NCBI GenBank assembly: GCA_017990865.1
Contig: JAGNNB010000179.1
Span: forward strand, 1-6,291
Origin: Lysobacteraceae bacterium
GTDB lineage: Bacteria; Pseudomonadota; Gammaproteobacteria; Xanthomonadales; Xanthomonadaceae
Length of the DNA: 6,291 bases
Reading direction: 5' to 3'
Below, piece after piece: positions 1 to 5,909 of the stretch. Numbering within the stretch: the first letter of the stretch is position 1; each line of letters opens with the position of its first letter. Below the pieces are notes generated by a model. The model was not told the origin of the DNA. It searched no databases and saw nothing but the letters and a program-made list of their open reading frames with translations. A program made the position numbers and the translations under genes.

Positions 1-20
1 CTTTTAGTGAAGTCTTTCAC

Positions 21-60
21 CATGCATCCCGGGTGCGCGCTTTGCGCATACCCGGGTTAC
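21..60 (-). repeat. Solo REP element, GTAG type with altered head
   Basis: The element is a palindromic unit with outer arms CCCGGGT (28-34) and ACCCGGG (50-56) and inner arms GCGC (37-40) and GCGC (44-47). It matches 2212-2251 at 38 of 40 positions. Read on the minus strand it begins GTAA where the other copy has GTAG, so the head tetranucleotide is mutated. GTAG-headed REPs are known from Stenotrophomonas and relatives, where RAYT transposases are thought to mobilise them. No partner in opposite orientation is visible in the 20 bases to its left, but the window edge may cut off a REPIN. Confidence 0.8.
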
Positions 61-246
61 GCGACTGCAGCGCCGATCCGCAACGCTCCGATTTCCGACG
101 AACGGCGCTCGGAAGCGACGCAAGCATTGTCCGGAAGCGTCGAAGCGAAACGTTGAACCGGAAGCACCGCACGCAACAGCGTTTTGCTTGCGGCATCGGA
201 TCGCCGCGCTCCGCTCGCTCCGCGGCCGTTACAAGGAAATTTCCGC

Positions 247-2121
247 ATGGCACTGGTCAAGATTTTGGTCGTCACCGACGAAGACGGCGGTTATCGGCGA
301 AGCACCGCCGCATCGCACAAATTCCATATCGGCGAGTTCGTGAAAGTGCTGCAGGACACGGATTGGCTCGGGTTCACCGTTCAGATCACGCGCGCCCATC
401 GCAGCGCCGATCCATCGCCCGGCACACCGCAAGCGAGCCATCCGATCGGCGCCGATCTGTACGGTTTTCGCTTCAACACGGCCAGCCTGGACGGCTACGA
501 CATGTGTTTTTTCCTCTCGATCGCGCGCAAATCGGAAGACCCCGTCTTCGACGACAATGCGCGCAAGAGCGAAGCCGCGGCGATCGCGGCGTTCATGGAA
601 AACGGCGGCGGCTTCTTCGCTGCGGGCGATCACGAAGACCTCGGCGCAAGCATCAATCAGCACGTGCCGCGGGTGCGCAGCATGCGGCGCTGGGCCTATC
701 CCTCCACGGGTCCCCACAACGGTCCCGTCGCGCCCACCGGCACCGAACTCGACCGTCACGACACCTTGCTGGCCGGCAGCGACAGCGGCACCTCGGGAGG
801 CAGCAGCTATCCTTATCAATTCAACGATCAATCCGATGCGCTGCCGCAGACCATCGCACCGAAGACCTATCCGTATTACGCCGGCCGTTGGTTCCGCAAA
901 ACGCTGCCGCATCCTCTGCTGTGCTGTCCACTCGGCCGCATCGATGTTTTGCCCGACCATATGCACGAAGGCTGGTGCGAAGTTCCCGCGAATCTGGGAC
1001 GTAGCGAAGACCTGCCCGGCCGCAGCGGCAAAGCGGAATACCCCTTGAACTCCGACGGTACGCGCATCGAGCCGGAGGTGATCGCCGAAGCCGATGTGTA
1101 TTCGCACGAAACGCTGAATCAGGAATTCGCCGGCAGTTCGTTCGAAGTCTCGCCGATGACCACCGACAAGACCTTCGGCGTCATCGCCGCCTACGACGGC
1201 CATCTCGCCGACATCGGCCGCGTCGTGGTCGACGCCACCTGGCACCATTTCGTGAATATCAACCTGATCGGCACCAGCGCCTCGTACGCGGGCATGAATC
1301 CGACCAAAGCCAAAGGGTTCTATTCCGGCCCAAGCGACACGCCCGTCCCCGCCTACGAAAAGATCATGTGGTACTACCGCAATTTGGTGTACTGGCTGAT
1401 TCCGAAGCGTCGCCGCCGCCATCTGTGGCTCGACGAGTTGTCGATGGCGGTGCGGTTGAACCCGCGTTGGGAAGAATTCAACCGTATTCCGCGAGATATC
1501 GAAAGCCTCTACGCGTACGACCTGCGCGCGATTATCGGCTACGCGCAACTCGCGGAAGAGTACTTCAACAGCGCCCGCGGCTATTGCGCGCATTACCACC
1601 TGTTGCCGATCGTGCTCGAACCGATCTGGCGCTTCGATCCGCACATCTGGGAATCGCTGATCCCGGAACTGGAACCCTGGAATCCCAAAGCCAACGCACT
1701 CGCGCGCAAGATCGCGCCCGTCGAAATCTGGCGCCAATCGCTGCTGCCCGACCCGCATTTGCTGCGCCGCGTCGCGCTGGGCACATTGGTGCTTGCGACG
1801 GTGTTCCATTTGCGCCGCTTCGACAAGGCCGACGAAAAAACCTACGGCGCAGTGCAGAGACTCGCGCTCGATCTGTTGCCGCGCCATCTCGAAGTCGCGG
1901 CCGCCGCACTCGACGAGAGCGTCAAGGCGATCCGCAAGACGAGCGCGCAATTCGCGACCTTGGCCGCGGCGGCGCGAAAATCGGCCGCACAGAAGCCGAC
2001 CGGCCCGAAACCGACGAATCCCAAGCCGCGCGCGACCACGAAGCGGGCTGCGAGGTCGAGCGCAAAGACGAAAGCGAAATCCGGCGCGAAAGCCAGCGTC
2101 AAAAACAAAGACAAGCCGTGA
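247..2121 (+). CDS. Conserved hypothetical protein with ThuA/GATase-like N-terminal region and Lys/Ala-rich tail
   Basis: The product has 624 residues and I do not recognise a named family. The ATG at 247 is chosen because AAGGA (233-237) lies 9 bases upstream; an earlier in-frame start at 184 has no such site and adds an Arg/Pro-rich stretch. The N-terminus VKILVVTDEDGG (4-15) looks like the first strand of a Rossmann-type fold. YDMCFFLSI (84-92) and AFMENGGGFFAAGDHEDLG (115-133) resemble the core strand and Gly-rich loop of class I glutamine-amidotransferase-like or ThuA-like proteins, and VVVDATWHHFVNINL (326-340) would close this part. Acidic and His residues in GDHED and TWHH are candidate active-site or metal-binding residues, which is inference. 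Residues 370-575 look largely helical, with RRRRH near 388-391. Residues 575-624 are a low-complexity Lys/Ala/Pro/Thr tail like those of histone-H1-like or AlgP-type proteins and are probably disordered and nucleic-acid or polyanion binding. There is no signal peptide. REP elements flank the gene. The reading frame is secure, the function is not. Confidence 0.88.
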   Translation: MALVKILVVTDEDGGYRRSTAASHKFHIGEFVKVLQDTDWLGFTVQITRAHRSADPSPGTPQASHPIGADLYGFRFNTASLDGYDMCFFLSIARKSEDPVFDDNARKSEAAAIAAFMENGGGFFAAGDHEDLGASINQHVPRVRSMRRWAYPSTGPHNGPVAPTGTELDRHDTLLAGSDSGTSGGSSYPYQFNDQSDALPQTIAPKTYPYYAGRWFRKTLPHPLLCCPLGRIDVLPDHMHEGWCEVPANLGRSEDLPGRSGKAEYPLNSDGTRIEPEVIAEADVYSHETLNQEFAGSSFEVSPMTTDKTFGVIAAYDGHLADIGRVVVDATWHHFVNINLIGTSASYAGMNPTKAKGFYSGPSDTPVPAYEKIMWYYRNLVYWLIPKRRRRHLWLDELSMAVRLNPRWEEFNRIPRDIESLYAYDLRAIIGYAQLAEEYFNSARGYCAHYHLLPIVLEPIWRFDPHIWESLIPELEPWNPKANALARKIAPVEIWRQSLLPDPHLLRRVALGTLVLATVFHLRRFDKADEKTYGAVQRLALDLLPRHLEVAAAALDESVKAIRKTSAQFATLAAAARKSAAQKPTGPKPTNPKPRATTKRAARSSAKTKAKSGAKASVKNKDKP

Positions 2122-2158
2122 TATTCAGATACCTGACCATCGGCTCTTGCCGAGAATC

Positions 2159-2251
2159 GTAGCCCGGGTAAGGCCAACGGCCGCACCGGGGGTTTCGGCG
2201 AATTTTTTGCTCATGCATCCCGGGTGCGCGCTTTGCGCTTACCCGGGCTAC
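2159..2251. repeat. REPIN: two GTAG-type REPs in inverted orientation
   Basis: The left REP starts with GTAG (2159-2162) and has arms CCCGGGT (2163-2169) and ACCGGGG, with an inner GGCC-aac-GGCC hairpin. The right REP runs on the other strand from GTAG (2251-2248, seen as CTAC) through ACCCGGG (2241-2247), GCGC arms and CCCGGG (2219-2224) to CATGCAT (2212-2218). The two face each other across a short T-rich spacer. The unit lies between the converging + strand gene ending at 2121 and minus-strand cassette DNA, a usual REPIN position. It has evidently inserted into a coding start, because the TAG of its GTAG head supplies the stop codon of the fragment at 2248-2289. Confidence 0.85.
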
Positions 2252-2289
2252 GCAGCTACATCGTCAGCAAGTTCAATCTGAAGGCTCAT
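2248..2289 (-). pseudogene. Truncated head of a second cassette gene, 13 codons
   Basis: Read on the minus strand, an ATG at 2289-2287 is preceded at 8 bases by a strong AGGAG (2302-2298) and opens MSLQIELADDVAA. The frame then hits TAG at 2250-2248, and those three bases belong to the GTAG head of the REPIN. The fragment begins 26 bases inside the attC cut point, the usual place for a cassette's first gene. The peptide resembles the start of a small antitoxin or regulator, but 13 residues are too few to assign a family. I read it as a cassette gene destroyed by REPIN insertion. A real 13-residue peptide is possible but less likely. Confidence 0.6.
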
Positions 2290-2308
2290 AGCAATCACTC
2301 CTGCTGCC

Positions 2309-2420
2309 GCCTAACGCCTGAGTTAAGCCACCCCGCAATGGGGCGGCGGACACGTGCTAGCGTAGCGTAGGCAGGTGGTCGACGCCCCGCAGCAGGGTCG
2401 GCTTAAACGAATTGTTAGCT
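2309..2420 (-). other. Integron attC recombination site (59-base-element type), 112 bases
   Basis: Read on the minus strand, the site starts with R'' AGCTAAC (2420-2414), followed by AATTCG and an L'' arm TTTAAGCC. It ends with L' GGCTTAACTCAGGC and R' GTTAGGC (2315-2309). This is the typical layout of integron attC sites, close to familiar class 1 cassette sites such as that of aadA1. The arms continue as an imperfect stem: AAGCCGACCCTGCTGCGGGGCG pairs in two blocks with the CGCCCCATTGCGGGGTGGCTT side. The terminal part between them is long and holds a repeated GCGTA on the + strand (around 2360-2369). Recombination is expected between G (2315) and TT (2314-2313). R'' and R' match at only 5 of 7 positions here, which is explained by R' being mostly sequence of the next segment. 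Confidence 0.92.
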
Positions 2421-3184
2421 TGCAGGCGACCAGTTTTGGTAGTGGGTTTGCCCCATTGCCGGTATCAAGGATTGCACGAAATCAGAGCATGCATCGTAGT
2501 ACTTCAAAAACTTTGCGCTATCAATGCAAATTTTTTCTCCAAGAGGAATATTTAGAGTTGGCGCCTCTCGTTTGACCCGTAGCTCTATGATGCCCTCTCG
2601 GTGAAGGCTGCAATTCCTGATGTAGTTAAGTTCTTGAAGGGAGTCTATAGTTTCGCTGTTTAATTGCAGAGGTACGCCGATACATTGCAAGATAGAGATA
2701 AATCCTTTTGCTAAGCTTGGACCCTTAAGCTTTTGTAGTGATCTTTCATAAATCTTTCTGGCATCGTCTTCGGTTGATGGCTGCACAGATGCTTCTTTCA
2801 CTCCAGCCTGAATCAAAGAGTTTCTAGCTGATATTTCATGAAAAATAATTAGTGTTGCCGTGTCCTCTACTAGAGCTTCTATTGTAGCCCAGATGTTTAA
2901 TAACGCAGGGAGGTTGGTGGCGTGATGGTGTTGATTGACTACTTCTTTTGCCCATATTTCTAACGATTCTTGTCTCCGAAGCAGCTCTTCGAATGGCTTA
3001 ATGGGAATTCCGCTGTTAACGGCGACGGCCTTGCCGAGTTCCAATAGAGGTCTTTGGTTCGCCAAAACAACGGTGGCGGACTGTAGCGTATGAGCAAGCT
3101 TCGCTTGAGAGACAATGGACTCGACGCATCTCGCGATGGGCTCTATGTAATTTGGGACAAGTGGAGTTTTCATCTGCAAGCTAA
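2315..3184 (-). mobile_element. Complete integron gene cassette, 870 bases
   Basis: The cassette runs on the minus strand from TTAGCT (3184-3179), just after the cut in G^TTAGCT, to the G of the attC R' core (2315). It holds one gene in the attC direction, whose TAA stop lies inside the R'' core, a classic cassette arrangement. In the excised circle the site would be G plus TTAGCT, a perfect complement of R'' AGCTAAC. The complementarity extends to 12 bases (CTGCAAGCTAAC at 3174-3185 against GTTAGCTTGCAG at 2414-2425). Base composition changes sharply: I count 21 G/C in 2701-2760 against 38 in 4681-4740. No integrase gene or attI site is visible, so this is a CALIN-like or single-cassette insertion, possibly at a secondary site in ubiE. 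Confidence 0.9.
2415..3173 (-). CDS. HEPN-like protein encoded by an integron cassette
   Basis: The product has 252 residues from the ATG at 3173; a TTG two codons upstream is possible but unneeded. It is probably cytoplasmic and mostly helical, with no signal peptide or convincing membrane segment. Residues 89-113 (PALLNIWATIEALVEDTATLIIFHE) and 177-195 (DSLQELNYIRNCSLHREGI) match the two helices seen in HEPN-type proteins. R186-N187-x3-H191 fits the R-x4-6-H motif that forms the RNase site in HEPN toxins and Abi proteins. HEPN proteins often cut RNA in toxin-antitoxin or phage-defence systems, but some are inactive or structural, so activity is inferred. No partner antitoxin is present in the cassette. 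There is no Shine-Dalgarno sequence: only 11 bases separate the ATG from the ubiE stop, so translation may depend on ribosomes finishing ubiE. A+T-rich composition unlike its neighbours indicates recent acquisition. The gene itself is very likely; the HEPN call is moderate. Confidence 0.87.
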   Translation of the reverse strand: MKTPLVPNYIEPIARCVESIVSQAKLAHTLQSATVVLANQRPLLELGKAVAVNSGIPIKPFEELLRRQESLEIWAKEVVNQHHHATNLPALLNIWATIEALVEDTATLIIFHEISARNSLIQAGVKEASVQPSTEDDARKIYERSLQKLKGPSLAKGFISILQCIGVPLQLNSETIDSLQELNYIRNCSLHREGIIELRVKREAPTLNIPLGEKICIDSAKFLKYYDACSDFVQSLIPAMGQTHYQNWSPAS

Positions 3185-3185
3185 C
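3179..3185 (-). other. Cassette insertion junction (GTTRRRY core) inside the ubiE stop codon
   Basis: On the minus strand the bases are G TTAGCT, a match to GTTRRRY except for C at the sixth position. The G (3185) is the third base of the ubiE TAG stop codon (3187-3185), so integration kept the ubiE reading frame and stop intact. Joining ubiE directly to what follows the attC would recreate TAG-TTAGGC, a full consensus core. An earlier insertion of the second cassette at the same point is therefore plausible. Confidence 0.82.
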
Positions 3186-3973
3186 TATGTTTTATAACCC
3201 GTATGAATCGCCACAATCCCCGCCGATAGATTCTTATACGAACAGCGCGCGAAACCCGCGGCTTCCATCATCGTTTTAAGTTCGTCTTGCGGCGGATGCT
3301 TGCGAATGGATTCGGCGAGATACTGGTAGCTGTCGCTGTCCTTGGCGAACAGCTTGCCCAGTTGCGGCAGAATCTTGAACGAATGGAAGTCGTAGATCGG
3401 TTTGAACCAATCGGCGGTGACTTCGGAGAATTCCAGGACGCGGGCTTGGCCGCCGATTTTCAGCACGCGGTGCATCTCGCGCAGGGCGGCGTCCTTGTCG
3501 GTGACGTTGCGCAGGCCGAAGGCGATGGTGACGAGGTCGAAGCTGGCGTCGGGGAACGGGAGTTTTTCGGCGTTGCATTGCACGTATTCGAAACCGCGGA
3601 CGTTGCCGCGATCGGTCATGCGGTCGCGGCCGACACGCAGCATCGCGCCGTTGATGTCGCCGAGAATCAGTTCGCCCTTTTCGCCGACGCGGTCCTTCAG
3701 CAAGGCCGCGATATCGCCGGTGCCGCCGGCCAGGTCCAACACGCGGTCGCCCGGGCGCACTTGCGCGGTGGCGACGAAGTAACGCTTCCACACCCGATGG
3801 ATGCCGAGGCTCATCAGGTCGTTCATCAAGTCGTAGTTGCCGGCGACCGAGGAGAACACCTCGCCCACCAGTTTTTGTTTTTCGGCCACCGGCACGTCGC
3901 GAAACCCGAAGTGGGTGGTGTCGGCGCGGCCGTCGGGGGCCGTCTCGTCGGGGGCGGAGGTCTTCTCGTTCAT
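3185..3973 (-). CDS. ubiE: Ubiquinone/menaquinone biosynthesis C-methyltransferase UbiE
   Basis: This SAM-dependent enzyme methylates the ring of the polyprenyl-methoxy-benzoquinol intermediate in ubiquinone synthesis, and demethylmenaquinol where menaquinone is made. It acts at the cytoplasmic face of the inner membrane. From the ATG at 3973 it has 262 residues, close to the 251 of the E. coli protein; longer in-frame starts (TTG at 4075) would add a 34-residue Ala/Arg-rich extension absent from the family. Visible signatures are THFGF (20-24), [18 protein letters not shown] (47-64), SAM motif [11 protein letters not shown] (78-87), the acidic loop LGDIN (104-108), [10 protein letters not shown] (152-161) and [14 protein letters not shown] (214-227). 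The C-terminus [12 protein letters not shown] aligns with AGVVALHRGYKF of E. coli, so the stop is in its native place although a cassette begins within it. There is no strong ribosome binding site; a GATAAT six bases before the ATG suggests a leaderless transcript. The gene is divergent from the ATPase gene, 148 bases away. Confidence 0.97.
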   Translation of the reverse strand: MNEKTSAPDETAPDGRADTTHFGFRDVPVAEKQKLVGEVFSSVAGNYDLMNDLMSLGIHRVWKRYFVATAQVRPGDRVLDLAGGTGDIAALLKDRVGEKGELILGDINGAMLRVGRDRMTDRGNVRGFEYVQCNAEKLPFPDASFDLVTIAFGLRNVTDKDAALREMHRVLKIGGQARVLEFSEVTADWFKPIYDFHSFKILPQLGKLFAKDSDSYQYLAESIRKHPPQDELKTMMEAAGFARCSYKNLSAGIVAIHTGYKT

Positions 3974-3985
3974 GTCGGCATTATC
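3974..3985 (-). promoter_or_regulatory. Possible -10 box for a leaderless ubiE transcript
   Basis: On the minus strand GATAAT (3985-3980) matches the sigma-70 TATAAT at five of six positions and ends six bases before the ubiE ATG. Transcription would therefore begin at or next to the start codon, which would explain the absence of a Shine-Dalgarno sequence. The -35 region at 17 bases (GTGTAT) is poor. This is a weak prediction; ubiE may instead use a promoter further into the 148-base divergent gap. Confidence 0.3.
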
Positions 3986-4121
3986 GCCCGCGCAAGCCGC
4001 CCATACACGCCGCCGCGCTGGCCGGGCAGCGGTCCGGGCCCGGGCGAAGGCCGCCGCGGATGTGATTTCGGTCAAAGGGGGCGGTTCGGGCCTCGGTCAT
4101 CATGGTTCGATAGGGGGCCGC

Positions 4122-5813
4122 ATGACATTCGACCGTTCCAACGCGCCGGTGCCGGCGCTGATCGATAGCGACGACGCGCTGGAGCGCTATCTGCGCGACT
4201 ATCCGAGCGTGGCCTACGGCGGCGCCGCGGTGGCCGACACCATCGATCTCGCCGCTTGGCGCAGGCTCGGCGACGACGCCACCGAGGAGAGCTTCCGCAT
4301 CGCGGCGACGCTCGGCCTGCCCTTGGTGCGTTTGGAGCGCTTGCGTGCCGATGCCGAAGCGATCGCGCGGTTGACGCCGGAGGTCGCGCGGCAATTGCGC
4401 GCGGTGCCGCTGCGCATCCGCAACGGCATGATCGCGGTGGCGATGGAAGACCCCAGCGTCGGTCGCGTGCAGAACGTGCTGGATTTCGTCAGCCGCGAAC
4501 GAGTGATCCCGCTGGTGGCCGCGTCGCGCGATATCCGCGCCGGTATCGCACGCTATTACGACAGGGCCGAGGATCGCGATGTCGCGCGGCAACTCGGCAT
4601 CGATCCCGAATCCAGCGCCGAGGCGGTCGGCAACGCGCAGGAAACGCAGCGGCTGGCGAAAGAACGGCCGGTGGTGCGCATCGTCAACGCGTTGATCGCC
4701 GATGCGGTGGCGCGACGCGCGTCGGATATTCATTTGCGCCCGGGCGAACGCGGCACCGATGTGCTGTACCGCATCGACGACGAGCTGGTGCCCGTGCGCG
4801 AGTTGCTGCGCGCGCTGCATCCGGCGGTGGTCGGCCGCATCAAAGTGCTGGGCGAAATGAATCTGGCCGAGCATCGCAAGCCGCAGGACGGCCGAACGAG
4901 CTTCGCGCTGGACGACGGGCGTTCGATCGATCTGCGCATTTCGGTGATGCCGGCGGTGTTCGGCGAAAGCGTGGTGATTCGGCTGTTGGACACACGCGAA
5001 AGTTTGTGGAACCTGGAACAACTCGGGCTCAGCGAACGCGACCGCGTCCGCATCGACGACGTGATGAATCGCAGCCACGGCATGTTCCTCACCACCGGGC
5101 CGACCGGCTGTGGCAAATCGACCACGCTGTACGCGATGCTGTTGGAAATGCGCCGACAGCGCATCAACATCCTGACCATCGAGGATCCGGTCGAATTCCA
5201 TATCGAAGACATCCAGCAAATGCAGGTGAACCGCGCGGCCGGGTTCACCTTCGCCACCGCGATGCGCAATTTTCTGCGTCACGACCCGGACGCGATCATG
5301 GTCGGCGAAATCCGCGACCGCGAAACCGCGCAAATCGCGGTGGAAAGCGCGCTCACCGGGCATCTCCTGCTCAGCACATTGCACACCAACACCGCCGCCA
5401 CCACGGTGACGCGCTTGCTGGACCTGGGCGTCGAACCGTATCTGCTGCGCGCTTCGTTGCTCGCGGTGATGTCGCAACGCCTGGTGCGCACGACCTGCCC
5501 GTATTGCCGCGCGATCGAAACCGTCTCGCCGCACGTGCGCGAAACGCTGGGCATCGGACCGGACGAAACGTTCTACGCCGGCCGTGGCTGCGACCGCTGC
5601 GAAGGCCTCGGCGTGCATGGCCGACGCGCGGTGTACGAACTGATGACGATCACCCCGCGCATCCGCGCATTGATCGTGCCCGGTGCCGAAGCCGACGCGA
5701 TCCACACCGCCGCGATCGAAGACGGCATGGTGCCGATCACCCAAGCCGCCGTCGCACTGGCGCGCGAAGGTTCGATATCGCTCGCGGAAGCGTGGCGCGT
5801 GCGGGCGGATTGA
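4122..5813 (+). CDS. GspE/PulE/PilB-family type II secretion or type IV pilus assembly ATPase
   Basis: The product has 563 residues, the usual size for assembly ATPases of type II secretion and type IV pili, which hydrolyse ATP as cytoplasmic hexamers at the inner membrane. ATG 4122 is chosen because AGGGGG (4112-4117) lies 4 bases before it and because family-like sequence starts soon after. Residues about 50-145 form the N-terminal MshEN/GspE_N-type region. The ATPase part begins near 183 (PVVRIVNALIADAVARRASDIHLRP). It shows Walker A GPTGCGKST (326-334), the Asp box TIEDPVEF (352-359), Walker B AIMVGEIRDRETA (391-403, catalytic Glu396) and the His box LLSTLHTNT (417-425). The zinc-binding tetracysteine CxxC...CxxC is at 459, 462, 490 and 493. 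All key residues are present, so it should be active. No gsp/xps or pil genes adjoin it: ubiE is divergent and the next gene convergent. I therefore leave the symbol open; it could be a pilB or gspE paralogue serving machinery encoded elsewhere. Confidence 0.95.
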   Translation: MTFDRSNAPVPALIDSDDALERYLRDYPSVAYGGAAVADTIDLAAWRRLGDDATEESFRIAATLGLPLVRLERLRADAEAIARLTPEVARQLRAVPLRIRNGMIAVAMEDPSVGRVQNVLDFVSRERVIPLVAASRDIRAGIARYYDRAEDRDVARQLGIDPESSAEAVGNAQETQRLAKERPVVRIVNALIADAVARRASDIHLRPGERGTDVLYRIDDELVPVRELLRALHPAVVGRIKVLGEMNLAEHRKPQDGRTSFALDDGRSIDLRISVMPAVFGESVVIRLLDTRESLWNLEQLGLSERDRVRIDDVMNRSHGMFLTTGPTGCGKSTTLYAMLLEMRRQRINILTIEDPVEFHIEDIQQMQVNRAAGFTFATAMRNFLRHDPDAIMVGEIRDRETAQIAVESALTGHLLLSTLHTNTAATTVTRLLDLGVEPYLLRASLLAVMSQRLVRTTCPYCRAIETVSPHVRETLGIGPDETFYAGRGCDRCEGLGVHGRRAVYELMTITPRIRALIVPGAEADAIHTAAIEDGMVPITQAAVALAREGSISLAEAWRVRAD

Positions 5814-5843
5814 GCGCGGCGCGTCAACCGGACTCCTGACATA

Positions 5844-5874
5844 ACAACGCCGCCTTTCGGCGGCGTTGTCTTTT
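5844..5874 (+). terminator. Strong intrinsic terminator after the ATPase gene
   Basis: ACAACGCCGCC (5844-5854) and GGCGGCGTTGT (5859-5869) form a perfect 11-base-pair stem with a TTTC loop, followed by CTTTT (5870-5874). It begins 30 bases after the ATPase stop. The convergent gene ends at 5910, so the hairpin may also stop minus-strand transcription, although the T-run on that side (TTAT) is poor. Confidence 0.92.
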
Positions 5875-5909
5875 CAGAACCAGATGAAACGAGCGATGCG
5901 CTGTGCGCC

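Noticed and set aside
22..60. Short open frame reading MHPGCALCAYPGY, also seen at 2213 on the + strand
   Set aside because: It is the translation of the REP palindrome itself and appears at both copies; it has no ribosome binding site and is a known kind of false gene call.
229..1950. Long minus-strand open frame opposite the unknown gene
   Set aside because: It is a G+C-bias shadow: the protein is rich in Arg, Val and His without recognisable motifs, while the + strand frame has a ribosome binding site and protein-like composition.
2122..2158. Possible second attC or terminator between the unknown gene and the REPIN
   Set aside because: Only a 5-base-pair hairpin (TCGGC 2140-2144 with GCCGA 2149-2153) is present, with no T-run and no GTTRRRY core.
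2375..2575. Small + strand open frame across the attC site
   Set aside because: It crosses the recombination site and the 3' end of the cassette gene on the opposite strand, with no ribosome binding site.
3974..4075. Extended N-terminus of UbiE from a TTG at 4075
   Set aside because: The extra 34 residues are Ala/Arg-rich and absent from the family; the ATG at 3973 gives the normal length.
3981..5744. Long minus-strand open frame opposite the ATPase gene
   Set aside because: It is antisense to a gene with unmistakable Walker, Asp-box, His-box and tetracysteine motifs; its own product is His/Arg/Ala-rich with no family features.
4122..5813. Naming the ATPase gene xpsE, gspE or pilB
   Set aside because: The motifs are shared by all these proteins and no pathway genes adjoin, so a specific symbol is not supported.
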